Origin: Areca catechu
Taxonomy: Eukaryota; Streptophyta; Magnoliopsida; Arecales; Arecaceae
DNA length: 64,000 nt
Assembly (NCBI GenBank): GCA_021397845.1
Contig: CM038052.1
Location: 44,972,949-45,036,948, forward strand
Direction of reading: 5' to 3'
The notes beneath the pieces are model-generated. The model had not been told where the DNA came from and did not search any database. It worked only from the letters and a program-made list of their open reading frames with translations. Both the position numbers and the translations under genes were made by a program. This document shows, one piece after another, positions 20,838-31,554 of the stretch; the first letter of the stretch is position 1; the number at the start of each line of letters is the position of its first letter.

Positions 20838-21309
20838 TGAGGGGAAGATCCCGAGGTAGGTGGCACGCAATGACCCTAGCAAAAAGGAGTTCTCCAAGGT
20901 TCAAACAAGGTAAGTCAATCCAAGTGGCGCAAAGGAGCAAAAGGGGGAAATACATAGGAGAGCCACCGCATCAGGCTGCCAAAGACCCATAGGAAGGGCA
21001 TTGACGGACACAGCCATCCCGCTCAGGCTCTCCTCCACTGCCACTCCCATGCTCTGGTCTCGACACACTCACACTCTCTCATTTCACAAGTTTCTCATCC
21101 TAGCATGGAGTCCACTTACGGGGCTCGATCGGGAGAATCTATTTCCTTGGATCATAACTGACTTGAGCATCGAAGTGCCCCCATTGGGATCACCGACCCG
21201 GGTATCCTCTATTTTGCAGGTCTGGACATCTGAGCAAGTTCCTGAGTGATAGGGATGCGGTCCGAGGTCATCTTCAGTTACAGGCCATGGCGGTTCAGAC
21301 GGCAATAGA

Positions 21310-21328
21310 TTGGCATGCCAGGAAGTGG
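21310..21328 (+). other. T1 primer-binding site, degenerate
   Basis: TTGGCATGCCAGGAAGTGG about six bases after the LTR end. The TTGGCGCC-type start is typical of Tat primer sites; which tRNA was used cannot be read from this decayed copy. Confidence 0.4.
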
Positions 21329-23080
21329 GGGCAGGATGCATTCTAATCCAACTCGATCCCCTTGCAAGCAGCCCATTGGAAGGATGGTGATGATGTGAGC
21401 AAGAGAAGTCTCCACCAGTCGTGCAGGAGATCCCCCTTCCCGTGGGGACCCCCACAGTCTAGAAAGAGAGCTCCCCACTCCACCTCAACCACCTCCAGTG
21501 AATGCTTAGCTAGCCACACTCGCCAAGCAGGTGCAGCTTCTTACTGCAGCAGTGCGCCAGCTGCAGCACTAGCATTGATCCTTGGCCAACCACCACTAGC
21601 CAGGGACTCCCGTGGCCCAAGCCACCTCACCCCGCAATAGCCACGGTCCTTCCAAGGAAGGCCTTTGCTACCACGAGTCACAACAGATCGCCGGGGAAGA
21701 CACAGGACCCCAGAGAAGAGAAACATGACCAGGTCAACCAACCAGGAAAGCCGATCTCTGACCTACGAGCAGGATGCTGTCCAGTACAATCAAGGTTACA
21801 GGGGCGAGGCCTCCCTTCGTGACCCCCCTCAGTTGCCTCCTTCACCTCCTCCGTCGGCCTCAGCGAAGGGTTCAACTGATGCATCCATCAAGCGCATGGC
21901 AGAGAAGCACCTAGAGAAACAGGAGCGCAAGCTGGTAGAGCTATCCCGCTAGTTTGCCAATCTACAGGGCTCCACCAATGAGCCAATGGGCTATGATTCC
22001 TGTCCCCCTTTCCCCTGAGAGATCCAAGAGGAATCGATCCCAGGTCGGTTCCGCATGCCACAGGTGGATCCCTACGATGGGACCACTGACCCCCCGGATT
22101 ACCTCGAGAGCTATAAGGCCCTCATGAGAGTCTAGGGTGCGACTGATGCTCTTCTCTACGTCGCCTTTCCTACCACTATCCAGAAGGCAGCTCGGGTATG
22201 GTTTACCCACCTTGAGCTGGAGAGCATCAGCTCTTTTTCTTAGCTATCACGGAAGTTTGTGGCCCACTTCGATGCCTGTCGGAAGGTGCCACGAGTGGCA
22301 GACAGCCTCTTTTCCATCAGGCAGCAGAACCACGAGCTTCTGTGGGACTACGTGGCCAACTTTAAAGTTGCCATGTTGGAGATATATAATTTGGACGAGC
22401 TAGTCACCATGCTGGCACTGAAGAGAGATCTCAAGACTTCCCGCTTGACCTACTCCTTCGACAAGAAGCCCTCGAAGATTTACTCTGAGCTCCTCCTCTA
22501 TGTTCATAAATATGTTTGCACCGAGGAGGTGGATCGCATGAGGAGGGAGCTAGATGGGAAGCCGTTGAAGAAGCCAACTCCTAGGGAGACGTTCGGGAAA
22601 TGGAAGCCTGGACCAACCACATCGAACTTCCGCTAAAGGTGGAAGCTGAAGAGCGGTCCCATCCCGAAAGAAAGATACACACCTCTCCTTACCCCAAGGA
22701 TAAAGATCCTCATAGAGATTGAGGGCGAGCGCTACTTGAAGTGCCCACCTCCATTGAGGCTATCTAATGGTCGCAACAAGACGAAGTACTACTAGTTCCA
22801 CCGCGACCATGGCCATGACACGGAGGAATCCTGGCACCTCAAGAGAAAGATTGAAGACCTCATAAGGAAGGGCTACCTCGGAAGGTTCGTGGGGGGCAAG
22901 ACCCTGGCGGAACCTCAGGCACTCGCTGCTCTCCCTCCAATCCCTGTAGTTGACAACCGCCCCACCGAGAAGCCTATGGGGATGATTTGCTGGGAAATCG
23001 AGTGCACCCCCAAGAGGGCCCGGGGAGAAGAGGGGTCTGAAAATGTACTTCCCTTTATAAGGAAGAGGGAGGCTAAAAAT
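21329..23080 (+). pseudogene. T1 gag remnant
   Basis: An N-terminal coiled coil reads LATLAKQVQLLTAAVRQLQH near 21510. The gag domain is recognisable at about 22030-22640: FRMPQVDPYDGTTDPPDYLE, KAARVWFTHLELESI, SRKFVAHFDACRKVPRVADS and LLWDYVANFKVAMLEI. A C-terminal part with YYxFHRDHGHDTEESW (about 22787-22835) replaces a classic zinc knuckle, as is usual in the Tat lineage. Several stops and shifts. Confidence 0.75.
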
Positions 23081-24830
23081 GAAAATGTAAACAATGATGC
23101 TATGGTCGTCGAGATGACGGTCGCAAAGCATCTTGTAAAATAGATTATGGTCGATAATGGAAGTTCAACTGATGTCCTTTTTTATGATGCTTTCTCTAGG
23201 ATGAATCTGTCCTCCTCTCAGCTTAGACCTGTGCACCCACCCCTCGTTAGAGGATGAGGAGCACACTGCCTTTATCACTGACCGAGAGACATACTGCTAT
23301 CGGATGATGCCATTCGGCTTGAAGAATGCTGGCACCATGTATCAGTGGCTGGTCAATCAGGTCCTTAAGGATCAGATTGGTAGAAACATGCAAGTGTATA
23401 TGGATGACATGCTTGTCATGAGCAAGCCGAGGTTGGACCATGTCGCTGACCTGGCAGAAGCTTTCCACAACCTTCAAGAGCACAAGATGAAGCTGAACCT
23501 AGTGGTGCACCTTTGGTGTAGCAGCAGGAAAGTTCTTTGGCTTCATGGTGATGCAGAGGGGAATCAAGATGAACCCAGAGAAGGTCCAGTCAATTATCGA
23601 CATGGAACATTCAACCTCGAAGAAGCAGGTCCAGTGCTTGATGGGCTGGATTGCAGCATTGAGCCGGTTCATCTCGAGGTCGGTAGACTGCTGTCTCCCT
23701 TCCTTCAAGGTGCTGCGCAAAATGCCCGACTTCATCTGGAACAAAGAATTCAGAGCAGCTTTCGAGGAGCTGAAAGACTTCTTGGCATCACCATCCCTAC
23801 TCTCCAGGTTGGAGGAGGGAGAAGAACTCCTACTATACCTGGCGATCACCCCAGGGGCCGTTAGCTCGGTTCTTGTCCACACGGACTAGGATGGATCCCA
23901 AAAGTTGGTGTACTATGCCAATAAAATCCTCCGGGATGCATAGAGCAGGTACAACTGATCCAAAAAGCTAATTTTTGCCCTTATCATGTTTGCCCAGCAT
24001 CTCAGGCCATACTTCCAAGCGCATTCGATCATGGTCTTGATAGACCAACCCCTTAGGGCTGTGCTCAGTCGCCCCAACACATCCGAATGATTAGCCAAGT
24101 GGGTATTGAAGCTCAGCGAGTTCAACATCGTGTATCAACCGAGGACATCTCAAAAGGCCCAGGTGCTGGTCGATTTCCTGGTTGAGTGCACAGGATTTGC
24201 CGAAGAGCAAGAGCATACCATGCCGGAGCACCAAATATAGCCCGGAGATGCGGAGGAGTCTTGGATCCTCCATGTCGACGGCACGTCCAATGCAGGCGAA
24301 AGCGAAGAAGGCCTCATCCTCGCCAATAGCGACTGAATTGTAGCTGAATGTGCACTTCACCTCAAGTTCGCCGCTATAAACAACCAGGCAGAGTATGAGG
24401 CACTCCTCGCGAGTCTGAGGGTATCTCACAAGCTGGGTGTGCAAAACCTGAAGGTCTTCACCGACTCCTAGCTAGTGGCCAGACAAGTCTCCGGAGAGTA
24501 TAAAGCCAGAGATCCCCAGATGATGAAGTACCTAGAGCAGGTTCGTTCAAGCACGACAGGCTTCTGATGCTTCAACATCTTCCACATCCCCCGTGGAGAG
24601 AATGCTCGTGCCGATACGTTGTCAAGACTAGCGACCTTGCCGGACTCGCTGGGGCATGCCCACATCGAGTACCTTGAGAGTTCGAGCAATGAAGCTCTCG
24701 GAGAGGTGCAGCAAGTTATCCCGAAGCTGAGCTGGATGGACAGGTACGTCAGATACATCACCGACGGCACCCTACTAGAAGATCGTATAGAGACAGGCTT
24801 TGTCAAGAAGAAGGCCTCGCAGTTCGTCCT
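23081..24830 (+). pseudogene. T1 pol: protease, partial RT, RNase H, second RNase H
   Basis: Protease keeps MVDNGSSTDVLFYDAFSRM (about 23145-23205). Right after, at about 23246, the frame jumps into the middle of reverse transcriptase (FITDRETYCYRMMPFGLKN), so the first half of the polymerase is deleted. The active-site box is YMDD (about 23398). A frameshift at about 23510 leads into the RT thumb and first RNase H (PGAVSSVLVHTD). The second RNase H follows: HVDGTSNAGE (about 24271), QAEYEALLASL, KVFTDS, and GENARADTLSRLATLP. These supply D, E, D, D positions of an archaeal-type RNase H. It ends at S2. Confidence 0.8.
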
Positions 24831-26427
24831 TGTTGCCCAGGTTGCTTCCTAAGAGGGGGGTGAATTAGGATTATAAAAACCTTAGCAAGTATGTGCAATT
24901 TAAAAATTGTTTTAGTGTTGTGATGCAATATGCAATGCAGAGCTAACAATTTAAACACAATCAAGTCAATCACAAACATAAGAGATTTAGAGTGGTTCGG
25001 AGCAACCCACTCCTATGTCCACTATCTAAGCATCACTTGGGATTTCCACTATATCCCCCAACTGGAATATAGTCGGATTATTTTAACAGGCTCACAATCC
25101 AAACCTATACACTTTGGTTTTACTGGGATCACCAAAGAAAACCCTCACACTTGGTTTTAAACATAGGCTAACCAAGAACCTGAACCCCTTTGGTTTTTAG
25201 AACCGGGCTCGTCAAAGAAAACCCAATCTTGGTTTTATACCGGGATCACCAAGAACTCAACTTAGGTTTTCAAAAGGCTCACCTAACAATCTTTAACTAT
25301 CTATTAAGACACAACCCCTTGCTGTTTTTAGAGAGCAAAACAAGATATATCAAAATGTAAAGCAACTATACAACAAACCAAGTTGTTTGAGTGTTGCCGA
25401 TGAAGATCAAAGTGAAGCCTAGCCTTGAATGCTCATTAATGCTCTTCAAGCTGCTTCTTTACTTTTTCAAAGGTTGGATTCAATGATGAAGAACAGTTGG
25501 TGGAGCTTTGAATCCTTTCTTGAATGCTCTTGAAGTGAGTTGGTGAAAGACTTGAAGACTTTTCAACTTCCAAAGACTAATAAATGAATAATACTTCAAA
25601 AAATTGTTTAAATCTTCAAAAAAACTCTCCTTTATAGTCTTCCATCAGAAATAGCCATTGTAGGGCCTAAGAAATTGAAATAGAGCAGTTGGAGGGTTTT
25701 TTGAGTTCAAAAATGACATTCTGCAACTAGCCATTAAACTGCAAAAAATCGTCACTCGAGTCGGCTCGAGGTCCATGAGTCGGCTCGAAGTCTCAGATAG
25801 CCCAAATAAAAATTCTGTGTGAGTCGGCTCTTCAAGGTTGAGTCGGCTTGAACTCTCAATCAATACAAATTCAAGTTTTTCTTGAGTTAGCTCTTCAAGG
25901 CTGAGTCGGCTTAAAGTAACAGTCACCAACAAACTTAACGCTGGATGAGTCAGCTCTTCTAAGCTTGAGTCAGCTCGAGATCTCAGTCTTTAAAAACATT
26001 GGTTCTTCATTGAGTAAGCTCTTGGGGCTTGAGTCGGCTCGAGGTACTGAAACTCTGAAATTTTTGTGCCATGCCAGAATGGGAGTCGGCTCTTTATCCA
26101 TGAGTCGGCTCTTACAAAAACTCCTTTTAAAGCTTCAAACTTCTCAAAAGTTCTTCAAATCAAGATTCCAACAAGAACTAATCTACTCATTCTTATTTTT
26201 ATAATTTTATAGCCCTTTTACAAGATTACATAGATGAAAAATTAGGGCTTTACAATTTGAAGTACACAAGAGTCTATACAATGTTGGAATACCTTTCAAC
26301 CAATTAGAAAACTAACTGATGTAAAGATAAATATTCTCTTGCAAAACTTCTAGAGTAATTGAAAGAATTGGTAAAGCATACATGATCCAATATTTTGTGA
26401 TCATCAAAATCATTCCAGGGGTCAACA
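24831..26427 (-). repeat. S2 3' LTR
   Basis: 1597 bases; sense ends TGTTGACCCC...CAACA. The first 180 bases (plus reading) match the 5' LTR stub at 43024-43211. It carries the GAGTCGGCTC motif array in U3, a TATA-like ACTATAAAGG (sense; about 25630-25640) roughly 110 bases downstream of it, and a second zone of TTGGTTTT/GGCTCACCAA-type repeats (about 25100-25290). Confidence 0.85.
25755..26116 (-). repeat. S2 LTR motif array (GAGTCGGCTC type)
   Basis: About 12 copies of GAGTCGGCTC and close variants (plus reading), many in pairs 20-25 bases apart, for example TGAGTCGGCTCTTCAAGG followed by TTGAGTCGGCTTGAA. In sense it is GAGCCGACTC, nearly palindromic. Position and spacing mirror the arrays of S1 and S3. 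Two or three copies recur upstream of S2's third ORF. Confidence 0.75.
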
Positions 26428-27018
26428 ATCTCCCCCTTATTGATGATAACAAAACACTGGGCATGAATAAGATTTAAAAACACTTTACAATTACTGTGTA
26501 TCATATTCACATGTATCAAAGAATATTCAAAGTTGTGTGTATCACACCAGATAAAGTATCAGAATGTTAAACTGAAGAGTATCAACATAATGTATCATTT
26601 GTATCATCCATGCACTAAGTATCAAATCTTCACAATATTGGCTTGTATTTGAAGTGAGTTTAGTAAAAGCTTAACAGAAGCTCCCCCTTACTAATATAAT
26701 AATATTTTCTAATATAATAATATTTTCTTTATATTTTCATACTTAACACATTTTCATATTTATCCAAGCTCACATTTTCATGCACACTCTTCTCTCCTTT
26801 CTCTATCTTTTTGTCATCAACACAAAAGTTTATAGTAGGGAGAACATTCATTTATAAAATAAATTATTCACAACATGTATCAGATGGAACATAAAAGATA
26901 TATATATAAATATATATATATAAGTGTCAATACAAGGGTGATACAATATAAAAGTTCCATAGCACATCAAAAGTAGTATCACAAATAACAGAAAATGCTA
27001 AACATAAAGTCCTAAAAA
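26428..27018 (-). other. S2 3' untranslated region and polypurine tracts
   Basis: The tract at the LTR is AAGGGGGAGAT in sense (26429-26440); a second TAAGGGGGAG lies at 26681-26690. An AT dinucleotide run is at about 26900-26924. No gene seen in the rest. Confidence 0.65.
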
Positions 27019-28624
27019 TCATAATGATGGACTAGGGTCACCATCACTAGGCTCTTCCTCACTAGAAGAAGAACCAACCTCTAAAATACCAGGAGTAGGT
27101 TTGAATTTAGGGAACCTAGGCCTAAGGTCCCTAAGTCTGGTCCTAACAGGGGTTGTAGTCTTAGAGGTTCTAGGTTTAGTCTTAGTTGGAGGCTCAGAAG
27201 AAATCATAATACGTGTAGGTCGTGCAGAAGAAGGATCAACAGATAAAGCAAGGGTGCTGGTAGTCGATAAAATCTTTGTCACCGGATTATCTCCACATCA
27301 GTAATAAGATCCTCAGTACCAGTGCCAAGCTTAATAGGAGTAGCAGCTGTAGGAATGCCAGTAGAGTGTACTGCCTCTCCATGTCCATAATCTGTATCAA
27401 TATCAGGTCCTGCTGAAGAAGGAGGAGGTGCAGAATGACTGGCTGCTATGATCTGCTAAAGAATAGATAGAATCTCCTGAAAACCATCATGTATCTCTAT
27501 CTGAAGTGTCGGTATCCTGACATCTGTCTCTAATCTGCCTCTCTGAAGACTAGAGATCTCATCCAGTATCAGCTGCAGTTTGCATCATCACTTGAACCAA
27601 TAGTAGTAGATCCTCTAGTAGGTGATCGAGGTGTAGAAGGAGTTGGCTCAGAAGGTCCAGCCTCATCAGCATGTGGCTCAGCCTCGGCATCCTATCCCTG
27701 TCCTGTCTAATCATCATCTCCTGAATCCTCATCTGAATGTGTCACTGGAAGTCCTGAACTCTTCCTGATCAAGTGACCATCTACCTTCAAGAATCCCATC
27801 CTGGTCAAAGATTTAATGTTGTATTTGTCTGTATGCAATAATGGCCTGCTATCCTTTCCAGACAAATCAACCTGAGCATCCTGAAAAAGCAAAGTGAAGA
27901 CCATGCCATACGGAAGACATGCTCATGCCCTACGAGCAGCTTCCCTCATCTGGGATATCATAATAAAAGGTAAGTTGAGGGCCTCCCCCTCAACCAAACA
28001 TCTCATAAAGACTAGGTCCCTCTCGCTCACCCAGTCAAATCTCCCAGTCCGGGATAGAAAAATATGATTGATGATATTATGTATCAACCTCATCTCTAGT
28101 GAGAGTTGGATAGCCCTGACATGTACCACACCAGTCACATTATTCCTCTCAAGAATGATCCTCAATGTCTTTTGTTTTTCTTTAAGTACCAAATAGCTCT
28201 CTCCCTCTTTAGGTATTTGGAGAATATCAGATAATTTATGCTCACTTACTTCAATGTGCTTCCCTTTTACAACTGATTCTACATGAAATGCACCAAGTGG
28301 CATGTTTTCAAAAAACTGTCTAACTAGATTAGGAAATATGGGTAGATTTAGCATGAAAAACTCTTTCCATCCTTGTTCTATAAGCCAATCACCAATTTTC
28401 AGATTTTTTTGTTCTAAAAAATTGAAATCAATGCAATGGCCTGAGGTTACTTGCCTATTGCCCATCAAAACTACCTGTCTTGGAGCTTCCGATCCCTCTT
28501 CTTGCTCTTCCTGTGGCTCTTCTATGGGATTTGAGGTGTCAAGCCTTCTCTTGGTCCATCTTTCCTTTACCACGGATCGTACAACCATTCTTGGCTTCTT
28601 CTCTATGGCTTTCTTAGGTGCCAT
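27019..28624 (-). pseudogene. S2 third ORF downstream of pol
   Basis: Open from ATG 28624 for 233 codons (MAPKKAIEKKPRMVVRSVV), one stop at 27923, then open again in the same frame to 27707; the tail down to 27019 is shifted. Visible parts: a basic N-terminus, an acidic spacer, LPIFPNLVRQFFENM, VVKGKHIEVSEHKLSDILQI, EMRLIHNIINHIFLSRTGRF, then LPYGMVFTLLFQDAQVDL and SLTRMGFLKVDGHLI, an acidic stretch and a Ser/Pro-rich end. Homologous to the S1 third ORF and like the putative plant transposon protein domain (unsearched). Not obviously an envelope: no signal peptide, no clear membrane anchor. Role unknown. Confidence 0.6.
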
Positions 28625-28750
28625 TGAGGTTGGATTAGAGTTTAGGAAGGGTTTAGAGGTGGTATAAGGGTTTTTCCTAGGTTAGGAATAGGAAACGGTT
28701 AAGGCAAAAAAGGAAGGGTAGAAAGAATTTGCAATTTGAAACCTATGATG

Positions 28751-28826
28751 CCCTATTTAAAAAGCATCGGCCCGACTCTTGAGTCGGCTCGATAGAACAG
28801 CAGGGTGCTCAAGTCGGCTTGAGCAC
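28751..28826 (-). promoter_or_regulatory. S2 candidate internal promoter for the third ORF
   Basis: Between the pol stop (28969) and the third ORF: copies of the LTR motif (GAGTCGGCTCGA at about 28780 and CAAGTCGGCTTGAG at about 28809), then in sense a TATA-like TTTTTAAATAGGG (28752-28764), then about 130 bases of pyrimidine-rich leader and the ATG at 28624. The same order is found in S1 with S1's own motif. Function is inferred. Confidence 0.45.
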
Positions 28827-28968
28827 AAATCTAGGTTAAAGCTCAGAAATCAGCAAAATAAAATTCTAAGGGTTTCTTTGTACTAGAAAAGGTGGTCATA
28901 AGCTCTTAAGAGTATTTTGAAATATCTAGATAATTTTTCCTCATTTTTGAAAAATTATGTCAAAACAT

Positions 28969-29740
28969 TCAATATGGGTCACACAGACCTAACTCATCTC
29001 TAATCTTTTCAGATATATCTTGGCTAAGTGGTTTGGAGAAAATATCAGCAAGTTGATCTTCTATAGGCACAAATTCTAATTCTACAACATTATTCAAAAC
29101 ATGAGCACGAATGAAATGATGTCTAATTTCTATATACTTAGTTCTATAATGCTGAATTGAATTTCTAGATAAATTAATAGCACCAGTATTATCACATTTA
29201 ATGAAAATTTTAGATTGGATAATATCATAATCTTCTAGCTGTTGCTTGATCCACAACACTTGTGCACAATAGCTCCCCGTAGCCATATATTCTGCTTTAG
29301 TAGTAGATAGTGCTACAGAGTTTAATTTACGACAGTGCCATGAAATCACGTTGACACCTAGAATTAACAAGTGCCACTTGTACTTTTTCAATCAATCTTA
29401 CAGTCTCCATAATCAGCATCAAAATAACTAATTAACTTTAAAGATAAATGCTTATAATACCATAATCCTAAATTGCATGTGCCTTTAAGATATTTAATAA
29501 TTCTTTTAATAGCAATAATGTATGACTCTTTTGGATTTGTTTGAAAACATGCACATATACAAACACTAAATAAAATATCAGGTCTACTGGCAGTTAAATA
29601 AAGTAAGGAACCAATCATATCTCTATATAATTTTTTATCAACATTTGTGCCATTTTCATCTTTATCAAGTCTGCATGCAGGATTCATTGGTGTTCCAATT
29701 TCTTTGCTTGATTTCATGCCAAACATTTTGATAATCTCTT
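28969..29740 (-). pseudogene. S2 reverse transcriptase end and RNase H
   Basis: Continues after A1: KKLYRDMIGSLLYLTASRPD, then a one-base shift at about 29390 into RNase H with LSTTKAEYMATG, QVLWIKQQLEDY, KCDNTGAINLSRN, KYIEIRHHFIRAHV and LADIFSKPL, ending at a stop at 28969. The D and E positions (FDADYGDC, TKAEY, CDNTGA) are visible. A1 separates it from the rest of reverse transcriptase at 38870. Confidence 0.8.
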
Positions 29741-31501
29741 TGATGCAGAACAAAGAACAAAGAAGCGTATGCAGAAGTAAATTTAAGATTAATTCTTTTT
29801 TTTTTTATTTCAGAAATTGGCTTCGACTCAAAGTAAAGTTAAACTAAGTTGATGGAAACTAGGTAAGGATTGAAAGCACAATTTAGAAGAAGCTAAGTTA
29901 TCAGAGTAGTTCAGAAGTAACGGATCGCTGGGGGTTGAGAAACTCCCAGACCTAGGGTTTCGCTCTGAACTTTCAACAGGACAAAAATAAAGAGAAGAGA
30001 TTGTTACCAACCAGATAGTGATCTCACAGAATTTTGGTGGAAGAACTCTCTCGGGCAGATTGTTGGATCCTCGGATTCGGCTAACTTCGTAATGGATCCT
30101 CCAATACTGGTCTCGTGGCTGGGTCGGCTTCTCCTGAACTCAAGATCTGGGAAGAAGAAAAACAAGTGATGGATTTAGAGACTCAGGGAAGGATTTACCA
30201 GTTCGAAGAACTTGAAGGCTGATGTCGCTGAGATCCGGATTCTCTTGAAGGCTGATTCGACTCCCTCTGGAAAGAGCTTTGGATCTGAAGTATCCGGACT
30301 GGAGCTGGATGCTGGTGGTTGGCCTGGACTTGGAGAGAGAGAGGCCGTGGGAGGTGGGATTGGCTAGGGTTTGGTGGATTGAAGTGGATGGTGGGCGGCT
30401 AGGGTTTTGGAGTAGAAGTGGCTAACCTAGGGTTTGGGTTTTGGAGATCTCATACCTCCTCAAGGTTCCTAAGGAACCCGGATTTACTCCCTCACGGAGC
30501 TCAACACCTGGATGCAAGTGCGGAAGAGAGAAAACACAGAGTTTGCTCACAAAAAAAAGTTGGTTTCATTCATCTGATTGATTTCAAATTTACATGGGGG
30601 TTTAATTTATAGGACATTACAAGAGAGTAGGGTTTTACATCTTCCCATGTGGGACTAAAGGAGGGGATCTTCAAATTAGGATTGTAGGATCAATCCCTAC
30701 TCATATGGCTGGCCAAATAATTCCATAGGATGATTGAGGCTTCAAAAAAGGAAAGTGGGTGGCGCCTCCTTGCCTTGACCTCCAAGAAAATTATTTTTTT
30801 CCTTCTATGCTTGGCCTTATCTGGAAGTGTTTGGGCACCTCTTAACCTTGCTCTCCAAGAGAAATTTTTTTTCTTTTATATCTGGCTTTATTTGGAATGA
30901 CTAGGGCGCCTCCTAACCTTGCTCTTCAAGAGAAATCTCCTTCCTTCCATGGCTCAACCTTTTTTTGGATACCTCCTTTTCTTTCTCCCCAAGTTATGGT
31001 TCTTCCTAACTTTGCTTTGGGTATTTTTGGCAGGTAATGGGCGCCTCCTTGAAGTTCTCTCCAAGAAACTTTCTTCCCATTCATAGTTTGGCTCTTATGG
31101 AAGTCTTGGGCCGCCCCCTTGTTTTATGGATCCTTGGTTGCTTTCTCCTCAATTGGTGCATGAAAGAAGGGAGCTGCTATCTGTGGTGTGGGGACCAAAG
31201 GCTGCTGGATGGAGATGTGGCACCCCCTGGACTCAGGCGTATGGCTGGGAGTGTGGCTGGGAGTGTGGCGCCCACTTGCTTGGCCTTGGGAGAAAATGTA
31301 ACACCCCAGGTTGAAGCCCTAGTCCACTACTGAGTCAACATGACTCAACCAAATAAAAATACAGGTAATACAGACTCAAGCTAAAATTGAGTTGATCAAG
31401 TCAACCCTTATTACAAGCCAAAATCCTAATTCTTCGGGCAAGGTTAATCAGAGATCCAGATGGATCTCTGAAGTCTTCTTCTGAGTCTGGTGCCCGCACC
31501 A
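29741..31501 (-). repeat. A1 3' LTR
   Basis: Plus ends TGATGCAGAAC and GTGCCCGCACCA, in sense TGGTGCGGGCAC...TTCTGCATCA. Plus-strand ORFs inside (31037-31333, 31126-31314) recur in the 5' copy and in A2 but run antisense to the element; no support that they are genes. Confidence 0.9.
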
Positions 31502-31537
31502 ATTCTCCCAGGGTGGGAGGAACTCGACCCTGTCGAG
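31502..31537 (-). promoter_or_regulatory. A1 polypurine tract and adjoining palindrome
   Basis: CTCGACAGGGTCGAG in sense (plus 31523-31537), then TTCCTCCCACC, then CTGGGAGAAT abutting the LTR. Same layout as in N2, N3 and A2. Confidence 0.65.
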
Positions 31538-31554
31538 TATGGATCAAGTTGGCT

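Larger units (their letters stand above)
19546..21304 (+). repeat. T1 5' LTR
   Basis: Starts TGGTGTGGTGGG where S1 coding sequence stops, and ends near GGCA before the primer site. U3 is dominated by a 70-bp tandem repeat; a TATA box follows at 20831. Sequence at 21120-21260, with TTGGATCATAACTGACTTGAG and GCATCG...ACCGACCCGGGT, is of the kind seen at the end of Tat LTRs. No second LTR is visible, so both ends are inferred to within some bases. Confidence 0.55.
19546..24830 (+). mobile_element. T1: Tat-type Ty3/gypsy element, left part
   Basis: Plus-strand order: 5' LTR, primer site, gag, protease, partial reverse transcriptase, RNase H, second RNase H; then S2 interrupts at 24831. Two RNase H domains mark the Tat lineage. 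Integrase and the 3' LTR must lie beyond the window if the element is complete. The five bases before the LTR are ATACT (19541-19545). Many stops and one internal deletion make it non-functional. Confidence 0.75.

Noticed and set aside
26900..26924. AT dinucleotide run as a regulatory site
   Set aside because: A short microsatellite in AT-rich untranslated sequence; nothing else supports a function.
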